Shown here one piece after another: positions 13,501-26,000 of a stretch of DNA of 64,000 bases. Source of the DNA: Terebella lapidaria. Lineage: Eukaryota > Annelida > Polychaeta > Terebellida > Terebellidae. Each line of letters begins with the position of its first letter. Position 1 is the stretch's first letter. Under the pieces are notes generated by a model. It did not search any database. It worked only from the letters and a program-made list of their open reading frames with translations, and had not been told where the DNA came from. The DNA lies in assembly GCA_949152475.1 (NCBI GenBank), contig OX424564.1:23806165-23870164 (forward strand). The letters are read 5' to 3'. The position numbers and the translations under genes are program-made.

Positions 13501-15144
13501 TGCTTGGCACTCGACCCTTGACGCTGAAGGCCATTGCCGTGGAAAATTGCGCTTGTCACTGCAAAGTTCCTAGCAGGTGACGTTTTCGATGGAGAGAGGG
13601 GGGGACTGTGGAATTCCAAGGGGCCACCATGGGGTTGCGCATGCTTACTAAATGGAAATTGGGCTTATATATAAAAAGGGTCCCTGGATATTCGACCGCT
13701 GATAGACCAGATCAACTGCAAAGGGGAATATAATTTGATAAATTGGGAAAAACTCTGATGGCGACCTTCAGTGGCACGACTGGATTTTGGTCACTTGATG
13801 TTATTGAGTACCTAGGGTGGACCATAGCCGATCAGGAGTTCTGTCCCCACTTAATTGTTCATTTCGTCTCATTTTTTTTGGCAGTAAAACGGAAAGAATC
13901 CTGCCGTTTGACCGTGAGATGTTGTGATTAACCGGATACCTAATAAAATTGAATAACATGCCCGCATGCAGTTTGTTAATTGAACTTGTTTTTGAGCTTG
14001 TTTTTATAATATTTGGTACATGGATTTTTATCATGCGGGGACATTCGAAACGTGACCGTTGATCGGCTCAATTGGGGTTCAATAACACAATACAACTCGA
14101 GGCTTGATATTTGCCATATTTATGACATAGCCAGTTTTATTAATTATGTTAACCCTGATAGATGACCTGGTAATATACCTACAATAAACACGTAGGTAGA
14201 ATGGACATATTGGTAATATGCCTAAAATAGACACATTCTAAATATTATACAAAACGAAATAAACGTTCAATTCTATGCCAAAATCTGATTTAAAAATATA
14301 CAAAATGAATATAAACAAGAATTCCAATAATAAATACATATAAAATTTTATCGCTCTCTCTCTCTCCCCAGGACCCTAGTACAGTGGCTGATGCCGATGC
14401 CTTTGTCGTGGTGTACTCCATCACCGACCGTGCATCGTTCGTTCACGCTCTATCTATCACCAACACCCTGCGCAAAGACCGGGAGAGACACCCCGCCATC
14501 ATAGTTGTCGCGAACAAGAGTGACCTCGTCCGCTCCCGACAGATCACCACTGACGGTAGGCCTGCGTGTATGGGCTTAGGCAGGGGACACGTTATGATTT
14601 TTGGTTGACGCTTTTGGGGACGTTATGATTTATGGGTTGAGGACGTTGATCATCATGAATATTAGATGGGCAATGATCATATACCAGGAGAGTATTTTAC
14701 TTTTGAAACCAGTAGGGATTCCATATCTGCCTTCATATCTACATATATTGATAAGGAAAATGAGTGAAATAAAATCATGATTGTAAAACAGTTAATCAAG
14801 GCTCAATTAACCATCACAGGTCATATCTTGAAGATAAACGAGTTTCGATCAATAATTATACTGAATTATTTTGCATTACAGAGGGTCGTGAGGTTTGCCT
14901 GTTGAAGGGTTGTAAGTACATCGAGGTATCAGCTGCCTTGAACCACAAAGTCGACGACTTACTGGTCGGGATTGTCTCGCAGATTCGTCTCCACGCCCAG
15001 CGGATGGAGAAACGGAAGAAACCGTCGGCGGACGACTGCGATATTGACATCACCTGCACCTCCGGAGCAAAGGGGCTTTTGCAAAAGTTGTTCAAGCGGC
15101 AGCTCTTTGTGTCAAAGTCGTGCGATAATTTGCTTGTTTTGTAA
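7597..15144 (+). CDS. RGK-family (Rad/Gem/Rem-like) small GTPase, 4 coding exons
   Basis: Coding exons are 7597-8488, 12540-12622, 14372-14555 and 14882-15144, all with GT-AG borders in matching phase, giving 473 aa. The start is fixed by an in-frame TAG at 7585-7587. The long N-terminal half (about 1-265) is basic and Ser/Pro-rich, with RRGSLPSAP- and RKSFSVAS-like stretches that resemble 14-3-3 sites. The G domain starts near 265: P-loop GAHGVGKT (271-278) and NKSD (373-376). As is usual in RGK proteins, the canonical DxxG switch II motif is absent, replaced by a DIPSST stretch. The C-terminal tail has a basic segment (KRKK, LFKRQLF) and ends CDNLLVL, with a Cys seven residues from the end, the RGK hallmark. 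RGK proteins bind voltage-gated Ca2+ channel beta subunits and reduce channel activity, and many also act on the cytoskeleton. The N-terminus is longer than in vertebrate members (roughly 260-340 aa). Which of the four vertebrate paralogues it matches cannot be decided; it is probably pro-orthologous to all. Confidence 0.93.
8489..12539 (+). other. RGK intron 1
   Basis: A 4.05-kb intron between the P-loop exon and the short switch-region exon. No coding sequence is recognised. It contains G or C homopolymers at 10267-10280, 11617-11627 and 11679-11698. The acceptor is a clear T-rich tract ending TTTTTTGCAG. Confidence 0.85.
12623..14371 (+). other. RGK intron 2
   Basis: A 1.75-kb intron with donor ACG|GTACGT and acceptor (CT)n-CCCCAG. 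It contains a G-rich stretch at 13255-13278 (11 and 12 G separated by one T) that could form a G-quadruplex on the plus strand. No coding sequence is recognised. Confidence 0.85.
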
Positions 15145-15682
15145 AAGCGAGAAAATTATTGATTTTTTCTCATGTGCAGATGGTATATGGATATGTGGAA
15201 TGTTGGGAGAACAGTGACATTTATGTCTTTGACGAGTTCAATTGGTAAAGTGTAAATATTACGTGGAACTGAATGAATTAAACACTGAATCTCAATATCA
15301 TAAATATTCGTTTCGTGGAAAAGGAGGATTATGTTCTGCGGGAGAAGGGTACATAATGATGGACGGCGCACATAGTTTTTCAAGCAAATGTTATGATTCG
15401 CACAACGACGATATTATCAAAACCTGCCAACAAAGTAGAAACCAGTATATGTCAATGATGATTGTGTCAGAAACGTGGTTGTGTTCATTATGTTGTATTA
15501 GTTTTGTAATGAGCTTGTCTAGTCTTCCATCATTGAAGTAGACCACAAGTTGAGAAACATTGTACTTAAAACCCAAATATGTCTGAAAATGTGGTTGTTC
15601 GTGTCAAGCATTATCCCCAATTATAAATCCTTACTTTTGTGAGTTCAATGAATTGTTCATGTATAGAGCTATTTTCAGAAGA

Positions 15683-15688
15683 AATAAA
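15683..15688 (+). terminator. Candidate poly(A) signal of the RGK gene
   Basis: AATAAA about 540 nt after the stop codon, the first well-placed canonical signal on this strand. A second, CAATAAA-type signal follows near 15752. Confidence 0.45.
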
Positions 15689-16393
15689 ACGTACATGCCA
15701 AAAATTATTTATTGTTCGCATGCATTCTTATGCTTCAGTGACATCAAATTCAATAAATTAAAATTATCCATGAACATCCGTAAAATTCCATTTGCCAACA
15801 CTTTGCACCCATGGTACTCCAAGTCATTTTCACCATGTTATATCTGACATAATTATGGTTGGGAATGCATGATCTGACTGCAGAAGATGACCTCGACACC
15901 ATACTTTCTGATGAACATTCCATGTCACCCAAAACTGCCAGAGGCATGAGGCCACTCGGAGAAATTGTCAAATTTTTCATTAAAAATTCAAATAGTGTTT
16001 TTAGCCAATTGAGATCCTGACTTGCTGTAACAACAATTAGAGTCCACAAGATTAATTCATCATTTATCGAAAATTAGTGCTAAAAGGTCACCTTTTATTT
16101 TACCAATTCGTCTGCACTAATATATTTTAAGACTACTGATAAATATCACCTGCTGTCAAGTTCATGTATCACTTGATGTGGAGTTCACTTACACAGGTTA
16201 TTCAAGGGCCGATTTAACATTTTACTTTTTACATTCACGCTTACTAAGTCTCAGTTCGAACAAAACCTTCGGAGATTTTCGATCCAGGAGCGAAGTATGC
16301 ACTTTGAGGTGGGAATGACCTTATATAGTAATCATTCCAAGTCAGGATAGAGACTACCAGAAGATTCACAAGTTTGTTTTGAACACACATTAC

Positions 16394-18027
16394 ACAAGAA
16401 AATGCAGCTAACTGCGGGAGACGACATTAGAGCTCGAACACATCATCAGCACCACGACAGCTCAATGTATCTTACACAATGCCACCCCCCCCCCCCCCCA
16501 AAAAAAAAATGCTACCATATCCTAACCCACATGATTCCCATTTATTCCCGTATATTATCATTCATTTATATTCCTAATAAGTAAACTTTTTTTCTTTTAA
16601 TCGATCAACGAAACAGATACACCTGCTAAAATAATATTGAACCTCAATAAATATCCTTAAAAATATTGGAAACTAAGAGAAATATCTCCATCTGATATCA
16701 TGATATAGCCTAACACATGCCTACTAGGCAAATTAAAAGACCAAAATAAAAAGGCTTCGCAACCCAGCATGAAACACTTTGTCATGTGATAAAATACATA
16801 AAATTACGGTAAATGTACCGTATTGATCGGCATATAGGCGCATGCGCCTATATGCGAGTTATTGCATATTTTCCGGCAGTTGAAAAATAAACTGTCTCAC
16901 TTAGAGGCGCATGCGCCTATATTCGAATATAGGCGCACCCCAATATTCACTTATAGGCGCACCCCCAAAGGCTTCCAAGTCACACAGATTTAGGCCTCAT
17001 TTTTATATCAAAATATAGTGTATTTACGTTTTTACTGACAAATATATATCAAACGGTTATCTATACCAGTTAATCAAGTGATAACATAGTGAAATGAAAC
17101 CACGTGATATCACGTGATAGATCTATAAGGCCATGTTTGAAAAATGGATGACAACACAATAACAGCGTGTGTGTAGGTCGACATATTATCGGGCGCCAGT
17201 ATCATCTGCATATGTCTAGGAGGAAACCTTCTGTACTCTTCTGTATTCTTGATACTACTTATATATCCTCGTTTGGCACTGAAATGGCCTTCTTGAACCC
17301 AAAATGCCGTTAAACTTTTTTTCTTATTCTTCTTCTGTACTCATGTACCCCGCGAATGGCACTGTGTAATACAACAATAGACATATTTTCTAAATTGCGA
17401 TCCATTTCCATGTACGTGTTTTGGGTTTTTTCCCGATGACATGCGCCTATATGTGAATATTGATTTTCGGCGGGAAAAATAGGAAGTGTCTCACTTGTAG
17501 GCGCATGCGCCTATATTCGAATATAGGCGCATATTCACTTATAGGCGCATGCGCCTATATGCGGATCAATACGGTAGCCGTGGCATCGCAGACGGATCGT
17601 TCTGTTTACTTTATAACGCCAAAGAAGGCTACACGCAAGCTTACATCTATGCATGTACGAATTGCTGAACAGAGAATTGTGTGTTCCAAAATACGCATCA
17701 TTGCGGTAAAATTTGCATTGCATTCTGGGAACGTCAATTTCCATCGGCTCCGCCATTTTGACGTTTTCAAGACGACCTGAGCGTTTTTCGTATTTTTCTC
17801 AAAACTAACACATCGATTTATGCTTTATATATCTGTGGTATATTCGAAGTTTGCTATCAATTGGAGAGATTGTATGTCAAGGACGAAGAAAATACTAATT
17901 TGAAATAGGTGTCTAAACGTTTACATGCCAAAAATGGGCGTTGATAAGTTGGCATGAAACCTCCATGAAAAAGTCAGCACATAGACATGTAGAGAGTTGG
18001 GGGCTTAGCCCCCAACGCTCTGATGTC
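16394..18027 (+). repeat. Dispersed repeat, copy 1 (carries an inserted MITE)
   Basis: The first line, starting CAAGAAAATGCAGCTAACTG, is almost identical to the start of a repeat at 46951, and both copies end with a GTTGGGGGC hairpin followed by CGCTCTRATGTC. Without the 757-bp insertion at 16818-17574 this copy is about 875 bp, against 828 bp for copy 2. Both keep a block (17695-17765 here) with GCATTCTGGGAACG, resembling the half site of ZNF143/Staf, and CCGCCATTTTG, a YY1-like site. There is no coding sequence. The 3' hairpin with CTRR nearby recalls Helitrons, but the flanks do not fit an A/T target, so the family is left open. Confidence 0.8.
16818..17574 (+). mobile_element. TA-flanked inverted-repeat MITE (Tc1/mariner-type target)
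   Basis: A 757-bp element flanked by TA at 16816-16817 and 17575-17576. Its ends are inverted repeats of the form CCGTATTGATCNGCATATAG followed by GCGCATGCGCCTATATGCG. Inner copies of the same palindromic GCGCATGCGCCTATA block occur near 16903 and 17504. The second copy of the host repeat (near 47318-47326) has an uninterrupted GTAGTCGTGG at this point, so the empty site is visible. There is no transposase, so it is non-autonomous. A TA duplication is typical of Tc1/mariner elements; that assignment is inference. Confidence 0.85.
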
Positions 18028-18132
18028 AATAACACATATACGATGACCAATTTATGAAATTCGAGGTAGATATAAAATTGAGACTGATAAATCCTTGCAG
18101 AGTTTTATGGTTAATTCAGGTTAAAAATGTAC

Positions 18133-18325
18133 CGATCTACATGTATATGAATTCCTATCAGATAGAACAAACATGCGTAATAAACATAAATTTGGTTTTG
18201 AACACTGTGGGGGACATTCCATTTAGTCAATCGATCTATATGAATTCCTATCAGATAAACAAACATTCGTAATAAACATAAATTTAGTTTTGAACACAGT
18301 GGGGGACACTCCGTTTGGCCAATCA
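18133..18325 (+). repeat. Two-copy tandem duplication, about 97 bp
   Basis: Units 18133-18231 and 18232-18325 share CGATCTA, TGAATTCCTATCAGATA, AATAAACATAAATTT and TTTTGAACAC with GTGGGGGACA, at roughly 85-90% identity by eye. No coding sequence. Confidence 0.85.
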
Positions 18326-18327
18326 AT

Positions 18328-19060
18328 GTCATGTTAAAAGGCATCAAATGATGCATAATAACACGTGCTTACTCATAACCAATCCATAATCTATACACCC
18401 GTGAGAATCTGTTGATCGATGACGAATATGAGCACCGCGGATGGCCGAGACCTTTAAGGAAACACTCAATGTGAACTAAGATCGATTCAAGTTCTTGTTC
18501 ACCCAAATGCACTGTATGTCAAATTCTATTCATAATATATTGTACATATATCATATCAAATGCAAACTCAAAACTATATTTTTATTCGTTTATAAACTTT
18601 CTCCAATGACCAGCTGACATATTTTATAAAACACTGTACTGTTCAGAATTAACCGCAGTTGAGTTTCTATTCAATTGATTTCAAATGAACATCGTTCAAG
18701 TTTGTCTTTATTCAGTATAAATTGGGTGGTGCAAATACACCAGTTTACAGTTTGCCAAATAAGGTAAAGTTCGGGTAAACAAACCACACGTGCATCAGCA
18801 CGACAGCAGCGGTTTTATCTGTCAGAGTAAACCAGTGTGAATACTGTACACGAATAAAAATCTCATATATTTACAAGCCCACCCCTTGAACACCCTGGAT
18901 TTCTTCCTGACAATTCAAGAAGGAAAACTGGTCGGGATTCTCTTCATTTCTATAAATTTATTGAACCGAATGACAAGTTGGCAGCTGCAGGAACATACGA
19001 GGCTATGATGTCCGATGGCTGCCATTTCAATTCTCGCTACCTCGGGGAGAATGAGCAATG
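18328..19060. other. Intergenic, nothing recognised
   Basis: AT-rich sequence without open frames of note, repeats or RNA genes that could be identified. Confidence 0.4.
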
Positions 19061-19799
19061 TGTGGCGATTTTGCCCTAAGATCGCGGCAGGTGATTGTAA
19101 AACTACATGCCATTTGTGTGGCCTTTTCTGTCTTGGCCTTGTTTTGACACGCTCCGTTCGAGCGGGCGTTGCTACGGCGACGCATTGTAATTTACGTTAT
19201 TCCAGTAAACTATAACAATGGTTTGATTACACCTCGCGTGCGTCCTTCAGTTTGTAGTGTATTATATATACACTGGAAGCTACTCGATCGAGGAGATTGT
19301 CCGAGAGAGAGTGAACAGGACGCACGTAAGGCTCGCCATGAGCTTTGCGTTCCCTGGTCGTGGGTAGAGGCCCCTTGGGGCCCTCGGGACAATTTCCATA
19401 GGGGGGCCCGGGCTGGGAGAGACGAGTTGCTGACTCGGGGGCGCAAGCCCTGTGGATCGCCAGTTCTCTCCCTTCCCGGGACGGTGTGATGTAGGCTCTG
19501 GCTAGTTCGTCGGACTGTACGGGGTTCCGTCCCCGAGGCAGACCGCGGCTCGCCAGGCCCCTCCAGCTAACACCGTGGTGATGAACTAGTTTCTGAACGG
19601 TGTCCGTAGGCCTGGGCGTGTCGGGTGGGCTGTTACCTGGTTACCGTAAATGTTAGAGTGGTTACCGTGTCCGCAGTGACCTCCGGTGAGCGGCGCCGCC
19701 GCAAGGATCCGGAATAGCGGATGCGCGTCCGCAAGGACTCGTGGTGAGAGGACTATCCTCGAGGATCCTGAAGAGTGGACGACAGTCAATAACTTTACA
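19061..19799 (+). repeat. GC-rich repeat, copy A
   Basis: It starts TGTGGCGATTTTGCCC and ends near AACTTTACA, collinear with copy B at 20517-21169 but strongly diverged (about 30% or more by eye). It is far more GC-rich than its flanks. Shared blocks: GATCGCGGCAGGTGATT, GGGACAAT-TCCATAGGGG, CGGGGTTCC, ACCGCGG and AACACCG-GGTGATGA. The 3' part holds imperfect repeats of a GGTGAGCGG ... GAGGATCC-GGATAGTGGAC unit. GGGGTTCCGTCCCC resembles a tRNA T-arm/B box, which would fit a SINE-like or pol III origin, but no complete tRNA shape is found. It could also be an end or leader of a retroelement fossil. Family unknown. Confidence 0.7.
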
Positions 19800-20516
19800 A
19801 ATGCATTACACCGAAATAACGATGCAGTTTAGCAACTGTGATGCTAAATAAAATATTTTGTGCCGCACTTAAACGTCGAGATTCGAGAACTTTAATACAA
19901 GTCATTGGTTTGGTGAATTGATTGGTATTATTGAGAGACTATTTGTATCATCATAATCTGTAGGCCTATCAGTCTGGTATTTAAAGTGATATTGGAGGAA
20001 AGTTATGAATTTTTTCATACCTTTCTGATCGAACGAAGAAAGCATGATAGTTATATATCTGCACTTGTATGCCCAAACAGACTCCCCTTTCTAATTGATT
20101 TCTTTGCGAGTTTCTGGTGGAGATATTTTGATTTTGTTTACAGTAACACCATTCTCGGTTCTTTGTATCCCTTGATGCAATGCAATTGCATCTTACTCGT
20201 ATATGTCTGAGCTAATCGAGCGTGAAATGGGTTAAGTCAGAGCTAACGGCGCACAAAAGAAAAGAAAAGCCGCTGCTTGTGTTGTCATATGCTTCAACAT
20301 CATCGTTTATCCATCTGATCAAGCGTAATTTGTTTTGTAACCCATTTTTCTGAGACCACAGGCATATAAGTAATTGATTTGGAAAAATAGTTTTCCTGCC
20401 AATACCATTGTCGACTTTTAAATGTCAAAAATATCTGAACAATTTGATATGTGCTAGATATGCTCCAGTACTACTGGGGGCATAGGGGGACAGGCTACAT
20501 ATTGTGTGTGGCGATT
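19800..20516. other. AT-rich spacer between the two GC-rich repeats
   Basis: No recognisable gene. The base composition drops sharply to AT-rich between the two repeat copies, so they look like separate insertions or a duplicated pair rather than one transcription unit. Confidence 0.5.
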
Positions 20517-21169
20517 TTGCCCAAAGATCGCGGCAGGTGATTCTTTCTAAATACGCTTGTTTCTGGCCTTGTTTTGGACGCTTCTGTTCGGAGCACGTGC
20601 GCTACTTGGCAACGCCCTCTAACTCTCTCGCCCAGTATGCTGTAAAAATGGTCTTCGTCACTTCCCTCGTTGTTCAGTGGAGTTGTCTCAGAGCTGAACA
20701 AGGCGAGAGAACGACGGAGGGCTCGGCCATGAGCCCTACGTCCTCACTCGGCTAAGGCCCGCGAGGGCCCGGGGACAATATCCATAGGGGGCCCGGGTGG
20801 GGAAGACCTTGATGACTCAGGGGTGTACGCCCTCAGGATCACCGGTCTCCCACCTAGGTTGGTGCGACACAGGCTCTGGCGGACCGTCGGGCTGTCCGGG
20901 GTTCCAATCCCCCGTGGCGGACCGCGGCGAGACGGCCTTGCAGTTAACACCACGGTGATGATCGTGTATCTGAGTGGTGTCTGCATGACTGGGCTCGCAG
21001 GGCGGGATGCTCCTGGTTAACGTTCCGTAGTAAATACTGCACATGCACTGACCCTCGGTGAGCGGACTATCTGCGAGGTTCTGTGGATAGCGGGTGCACA
21101 TCCACCGTGACCCACGGTGAGCGGCTTATCCACGAGGATCCGGGATAGTGGACGACGTCAAACTTTACA
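20517..21169 (+). repeat. GC-rich repeat, copy B
   Basis: Direct-orientation partner of copy A. It has the closest match to a pol III B box (GGTTCCAATCC at 20900-20910, inside a CCGGGG...CCCCCG stem). The 3' end has about three imperfect copies of the GTGAGCGG...GGATCC...GATAGYGG unit. There is no meaningful open frame. An old non-autonomous repeat is the simplest reading. Confidence 0.7.
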
Positions 21170-21689
21170 TGTGTATGAACTAACAATATTTTTCAAATGA
21201 AAAAGCAATCCGTGTTTCGTGGCAAATAGTTCATTTTTCAAAGACGTGTCGTAACTGACAGTCTGCAATTGAATTTGTCAACATTCTCAATAGGCCTATG
21301 GTACCTGTCACCCAGCGATGGGGTGGCTATTTTCGTCTACAGCTCTGTAGGGACATTTAGTGCATTAGACAATGGTGACACGAAAAACTGCATACAGTGA
21401 TTGCATACATGATGCACACATGATCATATCCATCTTGGTGATAAAGTATATGACACCAATGTGAGAATGAAACTTCAATAAAGAAAAAGCGCATCATGGT
21501 GAAACCAAAAGGCCTAGCAACGTTATTCTGTCCACATCACCACATATTTCAAATATTATTCCCCAATATCATGTGATCTATACTTGGTTTTCTGAATTCA
21601 TCAACCACAATACAACATATTAAAGGGCCCAAATTCAATTATGGTTATATCCCGCCAACGATCGCCTCTGACATGGAGTCATCTAGATT

Positions 21690-23040
21690 CAGGCGAAATC
21701 TTTATCTGACACTATGGTCCATGGTGCCTGTGATGCCCCGGATCGTGGGCTGGACCCGGGTGGCCTTGCTGGACCAGCGCACTACCAGGCTGCAACTTCG
21801 GGGAAGAGCCAGTCTTCTGGAACGGCTCCAGAGACAGTGCAGCCCCCTTACTCACAAGGCGTGTCCTCTGCTGTGGCCCGTCCTTCTCGACTGACTGTGA
21901 CACTGCCTCCACTAGTGTCAGCAATGCACATGGCAACTCAGAAGCCACCACGTCTGCGAGCACAGCATCCAGTGCCAGACTCAAGGTCCTTGCTGCTGCT
22001 CCGTTCGCTGAAGTTGCTCCTATATAACTGCCACCTCTTACCAGGTCGGCGTTTGTCTCCTCTCTGTTCTCAGAAGGTGGGTCTGTGGGGTGGCAATGCA
22101 CAGCCGCGCTGGACCTGGAGCCTCTGAATCCAGTTGAGGAGATAGTCAGGCAGTATGGCTCGGACACTGCTTGGGTCTACGAGACTTTCAGGAAGTCCGT
22201 AGGTCAGGAGGTGGACCATCGACGAGATGGCCAGGAGCGGGTACCGCTTGGTGCAGGGCTGGCCAACCTGCCGGTCCCCCGGGCCCTTCAGGACCTAAGG
22301 GTGTCAGGAATTGGAGCTCTGACGTGCGTGAGAGGGGAGTACCCCTCAGGTCACCCCCTGGCACAGCTTGGAGAGCTACTAGACTGTTGCTGAAGCCTAT
22401 GAGCAGCAGGCGTATCATGAAGGAATGGCTGCTGCTAGAGAGGCAGCGGAGTCACGGTCGACTCCCATCCCTGACGATGTGCAGGAGGAACTGCAGTGGT
22501 TTTGTGCTGGGAATGAGGATCTCAGGCATTGTCTTTGCAATGCTTAGCTGGCTCAGGCTCAAGGGCATGAGGGTGTTGATGACTCCGGTCATCCACCCTC
22601 AACCAGATCGCTCCGGACTGCTTTGACGCACCCCTGGAGGTTGTGCTCTACCCCATCTTGGTCCGGAAATGGGGCAAGCTTGTCAGGGAACACCGCGTGG
22701 TTGATAGAGTGAAGATGATCTCTGTGATTGTGCCGCTGAATGCTGGGAGTCTCCTCTCCATCCAGCCCCGACTAGGCCTCTGTGGCTGCCAGGGTTGCAG
22801 TTACCACCCCCGCTGCGGGAGCCAGGGCTCCTTCCCACCTCCGAGGCTATGTCTTCCTCCCTCGTTGAGAGAGCCGGAGTCCCCGGGAAGAAGGACCACT
22901 AGCCGATAAAGGAAGGCTAGTGAGGCTGACTGGTCACGCTCCGTAGGGCCGCAGTGACATTGCCGAGTCACTTCTTGCAGCTCCACCCTGCACGGATATT
23001 CTCGGATCTGCTGGCGCCAGTCGGCAAGCGCAACCGGCAA
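21690..23040. repeat. GC-rich, coding-like but eroded segment, likely transposable-element remnant
   Basis: About 1.35 kb of GC-rich sequence in AT-rich surroundings, with overlapping medium-length open stretches on both strands. It looks like former coding sequence of a mobile element, broken several times and apparently old. No family could be assigned: no reverse transcriptase, integrase, protease or transposase motif was recognised. It lies 520 bp after GC-rich repeat copy B, and may or may not belong to the same element. Confidence 0.4.
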
Positions 23041-23049
23041 CACTTTTTA

Positions 23050-26000
23050 GAAGTACCTCATTTTCCATTACTGGTTTGTCATTTTATAAAATTTCTAAAA
23101 TTAAAAGGTTAATTGAATTCCAAGCAATCGGCACACCTCCCCTTTCAGTGGATGACCTTCACAGGTCATCATCCATTCGGGAATTCCTGGCTCAAAATTT
23201 TAGCTTGCTTATAATGGGCTCAGTCAAATTTCTGGAGCACAGTGTAGTCCATAAGTTTTGGGGTTAGTCCCTATTCTTCCAAAACAGACCCTTAAGGTCT
23301 GATCGTTTTGCATCGCCGACTTTGGATTCCGCTCACCTTGCTTCTTTCTTGTTACTATGACGATGTATTTCTGAATTGTGTATTGGTCCTGATCCCGTTT
23401 GGCGGACTATCGTACCTGGTTTTAGTTATGTAATTACGGCAGCCGCTGTGACAGTGCGGCAGTGTGGTAGTGCATATAGCACTTGTGCCCTAGGTAGCGG
23501 GATCCAAGCCTGCATGCCGTCTGTGGCAACTGTTTGATACGTTGGAGTTGTCCCTACACTATCGCAACTTTTCTACAAATAGCCCACGCGTTAAATGGCC
23601 ACTCCATTTGGTGCAATTAAAATATCTATTTCACTCAGCAGCACACACATGAACGAAAGCATAACACATTCTCTAGAGAAAATTAAAATTATAGTCGGAA
23701 TAATATGATGAAATATTTTTTCGACTTTTATATATTATTCCTTTTTTAAATGAATATCTAGTTTTCCACGTACGGCTATGAGTTGATGACACAACAAAAA
23801 GAATTCGCGTCGGTTTTGTGTTACTTCGCTTCGTTATTCGGTCCCTCGGTTTTGAAATACTAAAATGGCCTCAATCGGACACCATACTATGACAGTCCCG
23901 AGCACGTACATTGTTTACATGATACTAGCCTCATGAATATTGGAACCGTAAACTGGTGTATTTAGCGCACCATGATAAAATAACCCTTTCAATCGCTAGA
24001 CGGCACTTTGACTTTGCATCTAAAATCATAACGTCACAAAAAAAAAACCCAGGAAATCCAACAGCATTCGCCAGGTGGCAACATTGTGTTCACGATGATC
24101 CATCTCGCCAAATAATCGATTCCTAACAATAACGCTTGGTTCAATATCAATAGCTGCATCGCGAGCTACATTTCGACCAAACATGTACACGTGAAGAAAA
24201 ATGTAACTCCGTGATAGAGTAGAGCACTAGCTGCTTAGCACCGTCTTCTGGCATGTTCACCTGTATGGGCATCTATCTACATAATGATACAAGTATAGGC
24301 CTATGAAGAAACACATTTTAGAAGAAACCCTATTTAAAAGAAGCTATATATATACCCACATTATTGATGTTTCCCTATATTATTATTGATAATATTATTA
24401 ATATTTCTAAAATATTAAATTCAGGTTTCATCAGTAAGAGATAATTAACACTATTATTATAATTATACCATGTGTTCAAAACTCCACGATGTATGTGTAA
24501 GTACTGTGTGTGTGTGATCGATTACCCCATACATGTACTCATGCAGTCCACGCTGTAAATCGCCAATGATAACATGATAAGCCGAACTGATATCCACTAC
24601 TCATCACCAGAGTTACATAACGAAATATCTGATGTGTCTCTGTTATCACAGACCGATGACATATACGATTTCACATAAACCTGGAACAATCTGGTACTCA
24701 TTGGAATGATATCAGTCTGTGCCACCTTGCCAACAGTAACAATATAGTAAAACAACACGACGGCCTTTAATTATTCAAAACAATTGTCTAGACTTAGCTA
24801 GACATGCTGGACGCACCCACGCACAGGTTCCCTGGATAAGCCTACATGTATGTGACCTATACATGTAAATTTTTAACTTCCTCAACTAATAATCTACTGG
24901 ATTTTTTCCATCGCCCTTATTATCTCAACCTCACCCCATAGAATATGGCCTAATTGTTCCAGACTATTGTCTAGACATATGCCTAGCTTGACAAGTTGAA
25001 GCATTTTAAAATTTATTGTAATATAAACTTCCTCAACTATTATCTATAGTACATGTGTGTACGTGTTTTTCATCACCCTTATCCTCGCTATCCGCCCCCA
25101 GACATTGGACGCACTCATCACCCCTCCGCCACCAAGTAATACATATCCAGACCAAATTACAATGTCCCGGCATAGACAGTTTGTGATCACGGGCCCAGAT
25201 TTCGTGGTATGCAAACCATGAACTCAGTATGGGATTTTTGGTTTATCCCAAAACCACCATTTAATAGCGACTAGCGTGGTTATACATCTGGCACGCGATA
25301 TGCACCGCTATGGAACAATCCAATTGCTATCGTGCATTATGCGCCATATGGGACCGTAAAAATATTTGTAAAAAGCTAAATGAACGGGAAATTTTGAATT
25401 GAATATTTGAAAGGATAATTATATGGGTAACAATGGTTCGCTAAGTCCACTTGTTGATTTCTTCATTAATACACGATGTATGAAATGACATAATTTAATA
25501 CAACGCCAATAGCTACACGTATAGGCTACTGTACGTATATTGGAAAGTAGATAGTTGCTTGAAACCAAACCCTGCCAAAGTGTAAATGTGTAGAGATATT
25601 ACTATATTAGGAAATCGATACCATTATCTAGTCTATTGTGTTTGTAGTACTATACTGGAAACAATATTAGTTGCTTGAAACCAAATCTCACCACAGTGTG
25701 TGTAGCATCACACAATAGTAATTATTCGTAATACCATACCACAGAATCACGCAAGGATTTCAGTGGGGGAAAAAACACCACGATAAAGCAGGGAATTCCC
25801 TCTTTTCGTGTGGTAAAAGGTTCATCATCTAAAATAAATAAATGTTATTTGGGGTGTTACGTATGTCTTCGAACAAGTGATGTAATTTCTGAATAAGTTC
25901 AGAGTATTTGCACGAAGACTCGCGTTCCATGTCCCTGTTGCGAAATTATTCGTGTATTATTATAATGATCTCTCAAATCATTGCTGATAACAAATTTCTC

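Noticed and set aside
20880-20920. Possible tRNA gene in GC-rich repeat B
   Set aside because: Only the T-arm/B-box part is tRNA-like. No acceptor stem or proper variable loop can be drawn, and the sister copy does not conserve an anticodon arm.
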